Shown: positions 1 through 9,590 of the stretch, piece by piece
Numbering within the stretch: the first letter of the stretch is position 1
How the letters are laid out: every line of letters begins with the position of its first letter
Origin: Acidilobaceae archaeon
GTDB lineage: Archaea; Thermoproteota; Thermoprotei_A; Sulfolobales; Acidilobaceae
Assembly: GCA_027014125.1 (NCBI GenBank)
Contig: JALWEI010000035.1
Span: forward strand, 21,160 to 85,159
Direction of reading: 5' to 3'
Length of the DNA: 64,000 bases
Notes under the pieces: generated by a model
Database searches by the model: none
What the model was told of the DNA's origin: nothing
The model's input: the letters and a program-made list of their open reading frames with translations, nothing else
Made by a program: the position numbers and the translations under genes

Positions 1-2
1 AG

Positions 3-1490
3 AGGCTAGAGCACCTAGCAGAAATAGTAAGGGGACTCGTTGAAAGGGCGGAGGCCGAGGGCAGGCCATGGATAGGAGTGGTATTCACGGGCTACGTGAA
101 GAGCGAGAAGAATCCGTGGGCAAACGTGGATACCATAGCAGAGGCAATCCGGAAAAACGTCGACACTAGGGTAGAGGTATACCATGGCCAGATGAGCAAC
201 TCGGCCAGGAGGAGGGTTGAGAGCGAGATCAAGAAGACCGTTGAGAGCGGAGGCTCGATGATCCTGGTAGCTACCAAGGCCTTCGGGATGGGAGTCGACA
301 TACCTGTAATCAGGTGGATAGTACACGCATACCCGTCTGACAGCCCAGAAGACTACTACCAGGAGGCTGGACGTGCTGGTAGAGACGGGAGGAGAGCATG
401 GATAACCACCATGTACAACCCGGTGGACTTCGAGGAAAAGAAGAGACTGGCTCTAATGGACAGGGTGAGGCCAAGCACAGTAATCCAAACCTACAACACG
501 CTAGCCAGACTAGTCAATAACACTAGGTACAAGGGCAAGGAACTGGTCATACTACCAGTAGGAGCAATAGCAGGAGGACCCACGGCAATAAAGATACTAG
601 ACATACTTAGAGGACTAGGCCTCCTAGACTATTGGATCACGCAAGCAGAGCTAGCCGCATACACTGTAGAAGACCTAGACGCATTCGACGACTACTCACA
701 GTGGTACTGGAGGCTAGACAAACACACCGTGATCTCACACACAGGAATCCCAAGGACCAGGCTATGGAGGAAAGAGAAGCTACGCATAGAGGCATGCACT
801 ACAAACGGGGCCAGAGAGATAAGGATAGAAGCAGGAAACGTCGTCGCAGCAAGCGGCCCCTGCACTGGGGCAACCTGGGAGTACAACCCAGCCAGGACAC
901 AGGTTGCCATAATAGAGTTCCCAATAAGAAAGCCAAAGGAGATAACAGTACCAGGAAAGGAAGACTTCGTCAAGCTAGTAAAGAAAAGCACGGGAGAGAT
1001 AGAGTCGATAGACAACCTAAAGGAAATGCTAGAGAAGGCTCTGGCAGCCAAGTCGGTCGGAGGCCCCCAGGCGGCAGACAGGGCTATAAAAGAATGGATA
1101 AGGAACTACTTCACCTACCAGCCTGGCAAGGAAGAGACAGCTAGGATCAGCGGCAAGAGGAGGGAATGCACAACCATCGACAAGTGCATAGAGGAGGTGA
1201 TCCAGGATACAATAGAGGCGGCCAAGGTCCTTGGCAGATACGGGGTTACACTAGCCGTCAAAGACCAGGACATAGCATACAGGCTCAAACAAGAGCTAGC
1301 CTCACGCGGCGTAGCCGTAGAGCCTAGCATAGCCGCATACCGCAGGATACTAGGCCACTCGACAGAGGTTACTAGGCTCCTCGACGACGGGTATATAATA
1401 GTGGTTGCCAGAGAGACGCCCCAGACCGTCCAGGCTCTATCCAGGCTGGACAGGTACCCCTACAAGTCCCTCTACATAGTGAGGGCCTAA
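3..1490 (+). CDS. RecQ-like superfamily 2 DNA helicase, 5'-truncated by window edge
   Basis: The frame is open to the first base, so only the C-terminal 495 residues are visible. Helicase lobe 2 is clear: a YHG segment near residue 60, motif V (ATKAFGMGVD, about residues 90-99) and motif VI (QEAGRAGRDG, about 120-129), the form typical of RecQ-type ATP-dependent helicases. Walker A and DEAH motifs would lie upstream of the window. The last 350 or so residues do not resemble the RecQ zinc or HRDC domains that I know and may be a lineage-specific C-terminal domain. An internal GTG at 78 is not the start because coding continues upstream. The stop overlaps the convergent PadR gene by 4 nt. Role in DNA repair or fork restart is family inference. 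Confidence 0.85.
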   Translation, partial: RLEHLAEIVRGLVERAEAEGRPWIGVVFTGYVKSEKNPWANVDTIAEAIRKNVDTRVEVYHGQMSNSARRRVESEIKKTVESGGSMILVATKAFGMGVDIPVIRWIVHAYPSDSPEDYYQEAGRAGRDGRRAWITTMYNPVDFEEKKRLALMDRVRPSTVIQTYNTLARLVNNTRYKGKELVILPVGAIAGGPTAIKILDILRGLGLLDYWITQAELAAYTVEDLDAFDDYSQWYWRLDKHTVISHTGIPRTRLWRKEKLRIEACTTNGAREIRIEAGNVVAASGPCTGATWEYNPARTQVAIIEFPIRKPKEITVPGKEDFVKLVKKSTGEIESIDNLKEMLEKALAAKSVGGPQAADRAIKEWIRNYFTYQPGKEETARISGKRRECTTIDKCIEEVIQDTIEAAKVLGRYGVTLAVKDQDIAYRLKQELASRGVAVEPSIAAYRRILGHSTEVTRLLDDGYIIVVARETPQTVQALSRLDRYPYKSLYIVRA

Positions 1491-1963
1491 ACCCTGCACC
1501 CAGAGTCGAGAGCCGCCTCTATCCTTCTAAGGCCCTCCGCTACCCTCCTACAGATCTCAGCATACTCCTCGGTAAACCCACGCTCCCTAAGCCTATAAGC
1601 CCCCTCTATTATATAGAATATTAGGGTATCAATCTTATAGTCAGACTTGCTAATGAGGAATTCAGCAAGCTTGGACCAGCCAGCGTCAGTCAGCTTATAG
1701 ACAACCTTACGGCCACCCCTAACGCCGCTGCTCATCACACGATCTACATCTATAAGCCCGTCACGCCTCAACTGCTCCAATAGGGGATATAGGGTACCCG
1801 CCGCGGGCCTCCACCTACCCCTAGTTACCTTCTCAATCATCTTCATAATCTCATAGCCATGCATAGGCCTCTCAGCAAGTATCCTCAGGATAAGATTCCG
1901 CAGACTCTCCTTATACACGTTAGCCCCAGAGTCTGGGCGCGCCGCAGCCTTCTGGCCGTCCAA
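1487..1963 (-). CDS. PadR-family winged-helix transcriptional regulator
   Basis: 158 residues. The core MHGYEIMKMIE followed by GTLYPLLEQLRRDGLI and a basic wing (RGGRKVVYKLT) is the PadR winged helix-turn-helix signature; the C-terminal third is probably a dimerisation helix. The TTG start is preceded by a GGGGGG run 6 nt upstream, and a TATA-like TATAATG on the minus strand at about 1999-2007 would put transcription start close to 1975. A GTG sixteen codons downstream is an alternative start that would keep the domain intact. It diverges from another small DNA-binding protein at 2238, so the two may share or cross-regulate the 270-bp region between them. The ligand is unknown. Confidence 0.85.
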   Translation of the reverse strand: MDGQKAAARPDSGANVYKESLRNLILRILAERPMHGYEIMKMIEKVTRGRWRPAAGTLYPLLEQLRRDGLIDVDRVMSSGVRGGRKVVYKLTDAGWSKLAEFLISKSDYKIDTLIFYIIEGAYRLRERGFTEEYAEICRRVAEGLRRIEAALDSGCRV

Positions 1964-2237
1964 TGTAGACCCCCCAATCTCCCATCGAAACTTCCCTATA
2001 CATTATATCGAGGTCTAGAATAGAGTATGGGGGTTAATATAGGGACCGGGCTCTCTACTGGTGTCCCACCACATCCCGTGGGGTCGGAAATACCAGCCCC
2101 AGTCACCGCCCGGCCCCTCGAATTGTAATAGATGAAGGCGGGTAATAATACCGGCCAGCCCAGGGGCATCGACACTACCATATATTTACCGGTACTAATT
2201 TTTAAATACTTAATAGTAACATTATAACAATATACGG
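1964..2237. promoter_or_regulatory. Divergent intergenic promoter region
   Basis: About 270 bp between two divergent regulators. A minus-strand TATA-like element lies at 1999-2007 (PadR gene) and a clear plus-strand TATA box, TTTAAATA, at 2201-2208 for the gene at 2238. No tRNA, convincing small ORF or extended repeat was seen in the remainder. Confidence 0.5.
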
Positions 2238-2585
2238 GTGCGGAGGATGGGCGCAGATACGATAAGGAGAGGGCTAAAATCGCTGCTATACTGCCACTCG
2301 GTCCCAGACCCAGACCTAGCAACCAGGATAATAGACATACTACTAAAGGAGGGCAGACTGTCAATCAAAGACATAAGCACCAGGCTGGAGGTAAGCTACC
2401 CGCTAGTTCTCAGGATAGTCAACGATATGGCGAGCATGGGGATCCTAGACACCGATAGGGTCAAACCAGAGGGCAGGGGAAGGTCAAGGAAGGTAGTCTT
2501 CGTCAACAAGGAGGGACTACTAAAGCTAATAGACGAGTGTCTAAACACCTTAACCAGGCTCAAAGATCAAATAGAGAAGGGGTAA
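2238..2585 (+). CDS. Small winged-helix DNA-binding protein
   Basis: 115 residues. The pattern IDILLKEGRLSIKDISTRLE-VSYPLVLRIVNDMASMGIL followed by a glycine/arginine wing (EGRGRSRKVVFV) is a typical archaeal winged helix of the ArsR/MarR-like type; no ligand- or metal-binding cysteine cluster is evident. A TATA box at 2201-2208 predicts transcription start around 2230-2235, so translation from GTG 2238 would be nearly leaderless; ATG at 2247 is the alternative. The C-terminal helix (about residues 92-115) may form a dimer. Probably a transcription factor, target unknown. Confidence 0.65.
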   Translation: MRRMGADTIRRGLKSLLYCHSVPDPDLATRIIDILLKEGRLSIKDISTRLEVSYPLVLRIVNDMASMGILDTDRVKPEGRGRSRKVVFVNKEGLLKLIDECLNTLTRLKDQIEKG

Positions 2586-2593
2586 GCACCAGC

Positions 2594-3277
2594 CTAGGCC
2601 CCCAGGACGCCCAAGACAAGCTCCTCAATACTCCTATAGGGATCCCCACTCTTCATCACAGCACTAGCCACAAGAACCCCACGGGCACCGAGCTCCACCG
2701 CCTTAGCTGCGTCATCTCTACCAGTTATCCCGGCCCCGGCAAGCACAAGTATCGAAGGGTCTATTCTAGACACGGCCTCCACGCCCCCACGTATAACCTC
2801 AGGCCTAGCCTTTGAGACCGGGATGCCGGTTCCTATGAGCTCTGGCGGCTCCAGCGCTATCATATGCGGCCTAAGATAGGCAATACCACTAGCCTCGCCC
2901 GGCGTGTCGGCGCACGCGAGCACCTCCAAACCGGATTCCCTAGCCTTGGGTATAAGACTCGACATGACCCGGTAGAGGACCTTATGCTCGCTATGATTAA
3001 TCATGACGCCAGCTATCCCCTCTAAGGCTAGAGCCTCGACCGGAGTATACCCTGTATAGGCGCCCATACCCACGGGGTCAGCGTGTTGTATGAAGGTATC
3101 ATGGTACACGCTGGCAATCTTAGAGGCATTCACTAGAGGGGCTACTAGTATAAGCCTAACCCTATCCCCATAAGACTCATGGATCTGGGAAGCAGCTCTG
3201 GCTATATTCAAGGCGGCTTCGCCGAAAGCCGACGGGTAAACCTTGTAGTTAACGGCAACTATTGGCCGGGACACCAT
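2594..3277 (-). CDS. tpiA: Triosephosphate isomerase
   Basis: 227 residues, the short length usual for archaeal TIM. It interconverts glyceraldehyde 3-phosphate and dihydroxyacetone phosphate. Catalytic residues are visible: N10 and K12 in VNYK, H95 in NHSEH, E143 in the [11 protein letters not shown] loop, and the phosphate-binding AGAGITG near residue 180. It lies 17 nt downstream of the FBP aldolase/phosphatase gene on the same strand, so the two are almost certainly cotranscribed and supply the triose-to-hexose limb of gluconeogenesis. Confidence 0.95.
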   Translation of the reverse strand: MVSRPIVAVNYKVYPSAFGEAALNIARAASQIHESYGDRVRLILVAPLVNASKIASVYHDTFIQHADPVGMGAYTGYTPVEALALEGIAGVMINHSEHKVLYRVMSSLIPKARESGLEVLACADTPGEASGIAYLRPHMIALEPPELIGTGIPVSKARPEVIRGGVEAVSRIDPSILVLAGAGITGRDDAAKAVELGARGVLVASAVMKSGDPYRSIEELVLGVLGA

Positions 3278-3294
3278 GAGGCCCCCGAATCCCC

Positions 3295-4452
3295 CTAGTC
3301 GTGGATCTCGCCGCCATCCCCGGTCTTGGCATGCGGCTTATAGCCTAGGTCAGCCGGCTTGAACCTCCTCTTCAGCTTCTCGAGGACCTCCGGTAGCGTG
3401 GTGTACTCCATCTCCTCGGGGCCTAGCCTGTGTGGCATGAATGGCCCGTGCCTCCTCATGTAATCGGTTATCTGCTGAGCCAGCCTCCTGGTCTCGTCGA
3501 AGGCAGGATCGTCGAAGAGATCTGCTGGCCCGATCAGCTCTCCATTCTTTATCTGGAAGCCAAGGGCGACTACCCTGGGCGGCCCGTCAAACCTGGTCAT
3601 CTTTGCATCTTTGAGACCAACTGGCATAAGTGGGCCATGGTGGCTCCCCCTCATCCACCCAGCCACTAGGTGGGGGAAGCTGAACGGCTCTAGAACCTCG
3701 CCTACAGCGGGGAACCCGCTCTGGGCCCTAACTATCATTACCGGGTCATCCTTGCCAACGTACCTGCCGGCTATGAGGCTCAGCCTCTCGCTGCTGACAA
3801 CGGCTCCTATCTCCCTGTCACTCTTCCTAAATACCCTCTTTATTATATACCTGGAGGGTGTGCCTATCAGGGCTAAGAGATCGTACATCTCCTCGGGTAG
3901 GCTAAGCTCCACCACCTGGCCCTCATAGACGTCCATAACCTGGAATATGAAGCCGTCATGCATCCGAGGGTCTATAACAAGACCAGCGGTGTTGAACGGG
4001 TCGGCGAAGATCCTGTATAGGGGCAGGTTAAACGCCCCGGGCTCAGTCTTATCTGCCATGAAGACTATAACCGGCTCGGATGGCCTCTCAACGAACTCCA
4101 TCTCAGCAACTCCAGGCCCCATACCCCTAACGTTCCCACTAAACGCGTCGCTTAGAAGGTCCTGGCCAGCCGCATAGAGGCCCAACTCCTTCGCAACCTT
4201 GGTCGCCTCCTTGAATGCATTCCACGCGATCTCGTGTACCTCAGGACTGTCAACCCCCTTAAAGTGGGTCATTATGAGTTGCAGGTCATCCCCTACATGG
4301 GTAACGTAGAAACTCTTTATCTTCCCATTCTTCTTAGCCTCAACGAGCACCCTGCTAGCTGCCAGGATCGTGTCGGGATGAACCTTATGGTGCCCCGCCA
4401 GGCTCCCTATGTCAGCCTTTATGACACTGATAGTAACCCTCTCCTCCGCCAT
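3295..4452 (-). CDS. fbp: Fructose-1,6-bisphosphate aldolase/phosphatase (type V FBPase)
   Basis: 385 residues. A bifunctional archaeal enzyme that condenses triose phosphates and dephosphorylates the FBP formed, making gluconeogenesis unidirectional. The N-terminal [14 protein letters not shown], the metal-rich [14 protein letters not shown] and [12 protein letters not shown] segments match this family along the whole length. I start at ATG 4452, preceded by GGTGG, rather than the in-frame upstream codon at 4479 which adds nine poorly supported residues. It heads a two-gene operon with tpiA. A minus-strand TATA-like CCTTAATATG near 4490-4500 fits a short leader. Confidence 0.95.
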   Translation of the reverse strand: MAEERVTISVIKADIGSLAGHHKVHPDTILAASRVLVEAKKNGKIKSFYVTHVGDDLQLIMTHFKGVDSPEVHEIAWNAFKEATKVAKELGLYAAGQDLLSDAFSGNVRGMGPGVAEMEFVERPSEPVIVFMADKTEPGAFNLPLYRIFADPFNTAGLVIDPRMHDGFIFQVMDVYEGQVVELSLPEEMYDLLALIGTPSRYIIKRVFRKSDREIGAVVSSERLSLIAGRYVGKDDPVMIVRAQSGFPAVGEVLEPFSFPHLVAGWMRGSHHGPLMPVGLKDAKMTRFDGPPRVVALGFQIKNGELIGPADLFDDPAFDETRRLAQQITDYMRRHGPFMPHRLGPEEMEYTTLPEVLEKLKRRFKPADLGYKPHAKTGDGGEIHD

Positions 4453-4558
4453 AAGGTAACCACCATAGTTATGGATCATGCCGGAGGGTGCATATTAAGG
4501 ATTGCCTAGAGCCTGAGGATAAGGGATAAAAACGCGTAGAGATAAGCATAGCCCACCT

Positions 4559-6025
4559 CTACTTCCTTCCCCTCAGAGCCATGAATCCGGCTATGGCAGC
4601 TACAATTACAATAACAGCAACGGCGACGGCTACGGGGAAGCCGCCCTCCTCCTGCTCTCCTGCCTCAGCGCCTGTCTGGACCGGGGTTTGGACTGTATCC
4701 TCTGCCTGGCCTTGCTCCTCGCCAGCCCCCTCCTCTGTCATGGTCTTGGTGACGCCCCTCTCCATCCAGTTAGATGCCGGGTACCTAGGCTCGGCATCAG
4801 CATACTTATCCGGGTACACGATCTTCTTGTATCCATCTATCCACTGGATAATCAAGGGTATATGCCCTACCTGGTACCCCTTATCATCCACCCTTATGGG
4901 GCCATAGAAGGTTAACATGAATATGTCGGGCGCCTTCGCCTTGACCGCAGCCGGGTTAGTGGAGCCAGCCCAGTATATGTAGTTGGCTAGGGCAAACACT
5001 GCCGCCGAGGCAGAGGCGGCGACGCTGCCAGGGACACCCGTCTTACAGTACTTGCTATAGTACTCAGCCCACTCGGTTGTATTGGCGGGTCCATACCAGT
5101 CAGCCTTGAACTGTGTCGCCATCTCCTTGGAGTAAAGGTCCCTCTCCTCCCACTCGGAGACACCCATTATGTTCTCGGCCCTGGATCCCCCGATCTCCAG
5201 GTAGAAGTGGGGGAACGAGACGACGACATCCCCAGCCACCATCTCGAAGGTGGAAAGGCTGTTGTACGCCTCTATCGCGATATCCTTAAACCTTGATAGG
5301 GAATCACTTAGTATCAGAAGGAGTGAGTATCGGCCTTTGTAGTCTGTGTCTAACATCTTCTTGATGCTACCCTCTCCAAGGTAGTTTATTGTTGCCGAGA
5401 CCTCTATACCAGCGTTATTGGCTGCCCTGATCACTGCCTTCACGGAGTTGGCTGCGTAGGCCGAGCCGTCGGATACTATTATGACGTTCTTCGCTCCCAG
5501 ATCCTTTAGCATGTTGAAGAGGTTATGGTACTTATTGTAGGTAGTCGATGAGATCTGGATGGTATTCTTATATTGTCTAGCTAGCCTATCACTTGATGGG
5601 CCGTAGAGCATTAGTACTATGTCGTATTTGTTTAGTGCTATTGCAACCTCGTTGGCCAAGCTCTCGCTATAGGGCGCTAGGAAGAACCTGATGCCCTGGT
5701 CGTAGAGTGACCTGTAGATCTCGACAGCCTTCTGTGGATCGGACTTGTCATCCTCGAACACCAGCTTGAAGAACCAGTTCTTTCCAGCTATCTCGATTCC
5801 ACCATTACTATTTATCCAGTCTATTGCAGCCTTCATGCCACACAGCGCCTGGCCCCCCTCGAATTCATAGTCACCCGACAGGCTGACGGAAGCTCCAATG
5901 TAGATTGTGTTCTCGTACTCCTCCTCTGGGAAGTCCCTGGCGGATGCTGGCCCCGCAAGCATTGGGGCTAGGACTAGGATTACGAGGATGATAGCCAGTG
6001 CCATCCTAGAGTTAGACCTGAACAC
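4559..6025 (-). CDS. Extracellular ABC-transporter substrate-binding protein, branched-chain amino acid (type 1 PBP) family
   Basis: 488 residues. A hydrophobic N-terminal signal (MALAIILVILVLAPMLAG) is followed by a type 1 periplasmic-binding fold: YIGASVSLSGDYEFEGGQ, a GGIEIAGK-type segment, DDKSDPQKAVEIYRSL and YSESLANEVAIAL are characteristic of LivK-like receptors. A Glu/Gln/Thr-rich linker (about 430-460) and a C-terminal transmembrane helix ending in RGRK anchor it to the membrane, the usual archaeal arrangement. GTG start with GAGGGG 4 nt upstream; a minus-strand TTATAAAC TATA candidate lies at about 6106-6113. No permease or ATPase genes are adjacent, so it is an orphan here; the ligand (amino acid or other) cannot be deduced. 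Confidence 0.9.
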   Translation of the reverse strand: MFRSNSRMALAIILVILVLAPMLAGPASARDFPEEEYENTIYIGASVSLSGDYEFEGGQALCGMKAAIDWINSNGGIEIAGKNWFFKLVFEDDKSDPQKAVEIYRSLYDQGIRFFLAPYSESLANEVAIALNKYDIVLMLYGPSSDRLARQYKNTIQISSTTYNKYHNLFNMLKDLGAKNVIIVSDGSAYAANSVKAVIRAANNAGIEVSATINYLGEGSIKKMLDTDYKGRYSLLLILSDSLSRFKDIAIEAYNSLSTFEMVAGDVVVSFPHFYLEIGGSRAENIMGVSEWEERDLYSKEMATQFKADWYGPANTTEWAEYYSKYCKTGVPGSVAASASAAVFALANYIYWAGSTNPAAVKAKAPDIFMLTFYGPIRVDDKGYQVGHIPLIIQWIDGYKKIVYPDKYADAEPRYPASNWMERGVTKTMTEEGAGEEQGQAEDTVQTPVQTGAEAGEQEEGGFPVAVAVAVIVIVAAIAGFMALRGRK

Positions 6026-6179
6026 TTTCCCCTCACCATAATAGGGATTCGACCTACCCAGCCCCCATAGGCTACCAGGATTGATATGTCTAGGCGCCTA
6101 TCCAGGTTTATAACGGTTTTTATAGTGTATATATACATGGCGGGATGACGAGGCCGACATAGCGTGACGCCGCAGAGGG

Positions 6180-6881
6180 ATGAACGGGGGTCAATGGCCC
6201 GACCGTGCCTGGGCAATACTCCAAGACTTAACACCCCCAGACCACATGGCCTACCATGGAGGCTGGCCAGTGTTGAGGGTCAAGGCTAGCAACGCAACAT
6301 CGTACAAGATAGTTAAGCTTGTGGACGGCATGGCAGACTATATAACAATCCCGGTCTCAGGAGGCAGCGGGGCAAGAGCTGTCCCCCTAGGATCCGCTAG
6401 GGATCTCGCCAGCATAGCGTCTAGGTCGACCCCCGTCTTAAGTGTGAGGAGGAGCACCATACCATGGGCAGTAGATGCGGCTAGGAAGCTGGATTTCGAG
6501 GTACTGGAGTACACAGTCCCAGTACCCTCAGTCTCAGCAGCGATACTGGCTGAGATGATCAGGCAATACGGCATCAGGCTCGGTACAGTTATAGTATGGG
6601 ATGGAAGGTGGATACCAGAGAAGCCTATAAACTATGTGAACTCGATAACGACACTAGCATCCAATATAGAATACATACTCATAGAGTCTAGAAGACAGGA
6701 GACGCCATTCAGCGACTTGAAGGGATACGACAGATACGGTATAAACTATGAGGCGCTAGGCGGTGAGGTATGCAGAGTAGCTGAAGACGGAAATATAGAC
6801 CTCATAGATATAGATGCGGCCCAGATCCCAGAGAGCCAGCTTCAATCCACTATCACCAGGATAAAAGGGTGCCGAGAGTGA
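6180..6881 (+). CDS. Conserved-looking protein of unknown function
   Basis: 233 residues, unrecognised. It has alternating hydrophobic strands and helices (for example TPVLSVRRSTIPWAVDAARKL and GTVIVWDGRWIPE) suggesting a soluble alpha/beta protein, with no signal peptide or transmembrane helix and only two cysteines near the C terminus. A TATA box, TATATATA, at 6129-6136 predicts transcription start near 6157. The stop codon overlaps the following nitroreductase start (GTGA), so the two are translationally coupled and may act together. I do not assign a function. Confidence 0.75.
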   Translation: MNGGQWPDRAWAILQDLTPPDHMAYHGGWPVLRVKASNATSYKIVKLVDGMADYITIPVSGGSGARAVPLGSARDLASIASRSTPVLSVRRSTIPWAVDAARKLDFEVLEYTVPVPSVSAAILAEMIRQYGIRLGTVIVWDGRWIPEKPINYVNSITTLASNIEYILIESRRQETPFSDLKGYDRYGINYEALGGEVCRVAEDGNIDLIDIDAAQIPESQLQSTITRIKGCRE

Positions 6882-7612
6882 GCACGGTAAACAGTGTGAT
6901 AGAGACAATACTAGCCCACAGGTCGATAAGGAGATACAAGAGGCACAAGATCCCCGAGGAACACGTGGATGCAATCGAGAGGGCGGCGCAGAGGGCGCCT
7001 ACAGACGCAACACTACACCTATGGACAGCGATAAGGGTCGACGACAATGAGAAGAGAAGCATCATAGCACAGGAGATAGGGCAGCCCCACGTGGCTGAGG
7101 CGAGCCTATTCTACATATACACCGCCGACCTATACAGGCTCTACAGGATACTAGAACACTCGAAAATAGAACACGCAGAGGACGACTACGCCCTAATACT
7201 ATTCGCCGCCATAGACGCTGCAATAGCAGCAGAGAACATGGCCTTAGCAGCAGAATCCCTAGGCTACGGTACATGCTTCATAGGGGCAGTACAGAACAGC
7301 GCAGCAACCATAATAAACCTACTCAACCTGCCACCCAAGACATACCCGCTCTTCGGCCTAACCATAGGGCTACCAGCAGAGAACCCTAGGCTAAGACCAA
7401 GGCTCCCAAGAGAGATGATGATACACGTAGACGAATACAAGGACTGCAATCCAGAGGACCTTGAGAAGGCTAAGGAAACAATGAAAGGGATATCACGCAG
7501 GAGAAGCTGGATCGACATAATAGCAAGATACGCTGCCAGAGGAGGCTACTTCGACGCCAGGAGCAGGGAGATGAAAAAGCTACTAGGCAAGCAGGGATTC
7601 ACCGGCGTGTAA
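6878..7612 (+). CDS. Nitroreductase-family flavin oxidoreductase
   Basis: 244 residues. The N-terminal HRSIRRYKRHKIPEEHVDAI motif is the FMN-phosphate-binding signature of the nitroreductase fold, followed by the helical dimer core (AIDAAIAAENMALAAESLGYGTCFIGAV) and the IGLPAENPRLRPRLP segment near residue 170. The C-terminal 60 residues are basic and predicted helical, as in NfsA-like members. It probably binds FMN and uses NAD(P)H; the physiological substrate is unknown. I chose GTG 6878, which forms a GTGA overlap with the upstream stop and has AAAGGG about 7 nt before it; GTG 6869 is the alternative. The next gene starts 12 nt downstream. Confidence 0.9.
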   Translation: MSTVNSVIETILAHRSIRRYKRHKIPEEHVDAIERAAQRAPTDATLHLWTAIRVDDNEKRSIIAQEIGQPHVAEASLFYIYTADLYRLYRILEHSKIEHAEDDYALILFAAIDAAIAAENMALAAESLGYGTCFIGAVQNSAATIINLLNLPPKTYPLFGLTIGLPAENPRLRPRLPREMMIHVDEYKDCNPEDLEKAKETMKGISRRRSWIDIIARYAARGGYFDARSREMKKLLGKQGFTGV

Positions 7613-7624
7613 GGGAAAGGGGAG

Positions 7625-8782
7625 ATGGCCTGCGGGACTAGGCTAGACTATGACATAGGCCTGATGGAGGTCCTAAGCCAGGTAGAGCCGCAGCTCTGCG
7701 GCTTAGTGAGGAGGCTAACCCGGCCCCCCGACAGGCTCTACATCAGGGTAAACACGGCCAGGATCAGCGTTGACGAGTATATCAAGATGGTGGAGAGCCG
7801 CGGATACACTTTGGAGAGGGACGAGGAGATACCAGAGGCGTTATGGGCCCCAGTGGAGGGCCCCAACCATGTAGACGATAGAGGGAAGAAGGTGGTAGCC
7901 GATAAGAGGGCGGCTGAGGCTGTTATGATGGGGAGCAACCTCTACGCCCCAGGGGTATTATACGCAGAGGGAGTAGAGAAGGGGGACAAGGTAGTCGTCG
8001 TTGACCCTAACGGTGTCCCAGTAGCCCAGGGAGTAGCGGCCATGTCGTGGGCAGAGATGAAGGCGGCCAGGAGAGGCCTAGCTGTAAGGGTCGAACAGAG
8101 CCTCTACAGGAGTATAAGGGTTTCAGAGCTGCCAGGCTACGCTGAGGGCCTCATATACGGGCAGAGCCTACCATCAATGTACGTGGCGAGGATCCTAGAC
8201 CCGGCCCCTGGCGAGGTTATACTAGACATGAATGCCGCTCCCGGGGGAAAGACAGGGCATATAGCGCAGTTGATGCGCGGCAAGGGAAAAGTAATAGCGG
8301 TAGATAGGCCGAGCAAGACCAGGATCCTCGGGGAGACAATCAGGAGGCTAAAACTAGGCAACGTAGAGATCATAGGGGGAGACTCGAGGGCTCTAACAAA
8401 GACACACCCAAGCCTGGTAGGCAAGATAGACGCCATAGTCATAGACCCGCCATGTACAAACCTAGGCGTCATACCAAAGATCCGGGACAAGAAAACACTC
8501 AAAGACTCGGTGACTCTAGCCAGGTACCAGAAGGGATTCATAAGAGAGGCGCTGAAACTCCTCAAGAAAGGGGGCAGGCTAGTCTACTCTACGTGCACCC
8601 TAACGCCGCTGGAGAACGAGGCAAATATACAGTACGGGCTGGAGCAGGGGCTCTCCGAAGCAGGGATACCAGGATGGGTCGGTAGAGGGCTAAGGACTAG
8701 GCTGGGCCTCAGGTTCCACCCTAACAGGCACGGCACTCCAGGATTCTTTATAGGCTCAGTCCTCTTCAAGCTGAGAGCCTAG
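7625..8782 (+). CDS. NSUN6/NOL1-NOP2-Sun family RNA (cytosine-C5) methyltransferase with PUA domain
   Basis: 385 residues. A PUA RNA-binding domain (about 95-175; KKVVADKRAAEAVMMG-SNLYAPGVL) sits before the SAM-dependent catalytic domain. The SAM loop is NAAPGGKTG near residue 202, and the two cysteines used in m5C chemistry appear in DPPCTN (about 275) and YSTCTL (about 322). PUA placement matches the archaeal NSUN6 group, which methylates C72 in the tRNA acceptor stem, so tRNA is the likely substrate; rRNA cannot be ruled out. ATG follows GGGGAG. It is 12 nt after the nitroreductase gene and overlaps the convergent surE end by 27 nt. Confidence 0.92.
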   Translation: MACGTRLDYDIGLMEVLSQVEPQLCGLVRRLTRPPDRLYIRVNTARISVDEYIKMVESRGYTLERDEEIPEALWAPVEGPNHVDDRGKKVVADKRAAEAVMMGSNLYAPGVLYAEGVEKGDKVVVVDPNGVPVAQGVAAMSWAEMKAARRGLAVRVEQSLYRSIRVSELPGYAEGLIYGQSLPSMYVARILDPAPGEVILDMNAAPGGKTGHIAQLMRGKGKVIAVDRPSKTRILGETIRRLKLGNVEIIGGDSRALTKTHPSLVGKIDAIVIDPPCTNLGVIPKIRDKKTLKDSVTLARYQKGFIREALKLLKKGGRLVYSTCTLTPLENEANIQYGLEQGLSEAGIPGWVGRGLRTRLGLRFHPNRHGTPGFFIGSVLFKLRA

Positions 8783-9577
8783 CACCTCCTCGATCCTATC
8801 CGCAAGCTCCTCCACCTCCCTCAGCGAGGCCTTGTCATAAGTATAGAGGTCTAGGTTGATCGGTGTTATAGTTATTGCCTTCTCGACCTTCAGGGCGTAT
8901 ACGTCGGTGCCTGGCTCGGGCTCCACAATCTTGCCGTAGAGCCAATAGTACCTGGCTCCCCGGGGGTCGTAGTTTATATTGATCTTCTGCTCGAACTTTA
9001 TCCTAGCAGGCCTAGCAACCTTGACACGGGTTGAGGGGGTTATCACCCTTGGATAGTTAACCGAGAGAAGGTCTATACCCCGGGGTAGGCCGCGCTTCAG
9101 GACCTCGCTAGCTATAACCCTACTGAGCTTTACTAGGAAGGCCGAGTAGACCGGGTCTCGGAGCTCGTCCGCACTATCTATATCGGCGCTGAAGGCTATG
9201 GATGGTATGTTGAGTAGGGATGCCTGGGCCGCAGCCCCTATCGTGCCGCTGGATAGGATAACCTGTATACTCGTATTGTCGCCTATGTTTATACCGGAGA
9301 CCACCAAGTCTATGCGTGGTGCTATCTCGTTGACTGTGAGGTAGATTATATCGCTGGGCGTACCGTTGGTAACGTAGATCTCTATATCCCAATACTCGAT
9401 CTTGTCGAGGCGGAGGGGCTTATGGAGCGTTATTCCAAGGCCACTAGCACTCTTAGGGGTCTCGGGGGCGACGACGTATACCCTGCCCAGGGGCCTCACT
9501 GCGTCATAGAGCAGCTTAAGACCATAACTGTGCACCCCGTCATCGTTAGTAACCAGTATCTTGCTAACATCAGCCAT
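8756..9577 (-). CDS. surE: 5'/3'-nucleotidase SurE
   Basis: 273 residues. The N-terminal ILVTNDDG (N11, D12, D13) supplies the divalent-metal site, followed by VVAPETPKSASGLGIT, the SGTIGAA phosphate-binding stretch and VSGINIGDN, all diagnostic of SurE nucleotidases that dephosphorylate nucleoside monophosphates. ATG 9577 has GGGTG 6 nt upstream and is preferred over GTG 9586. Its 3' end overlaps the convergent methyltransferase. It begins 14 nt after the PIN-domain gene on the same strand and probably belongs to a nadK-PIN-surE transcription unit. Confidence 0.95.
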   Translation of the reverse strand: MADVSKILVTNDDGVHSYGLKLLYDAVRPLGRVYVVAPETPKSASGLGITLHKPLRLDKIEYWDIEIYVTNGTPSDIIYLTVNEIAPRIDLVVSGINIGDNTSIQVILSSGTIGAAAQASLLNIPSIAFSADIDSADELRDPVYSAFLVKLSRVIASEVLKRGLPRGIDLLSVNYPRVITPSTRVKVARPARIKFEQKININYDPRGARYYWLYGKIVEPEPGTDVYALKVEKAITITPINLDLYTYDKASLREVEELADRIEEVLGSQLEED

Positions 9578-9590
9578 AGAGCGCACCCAA

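Noticed and set aside
632..1144. 170-codon plus-strand frame inside the helicase gene
   Set aside because: Arg/Gly-rich shadow of the real gene in another frame; no independent start signals or recognisable motif.
5980..6234. Minus-strand frame in the promoter region of the substrate-binding protein
   Set aside because: Overlaps the likely promoters of two genes, and contains no recognisable domain.
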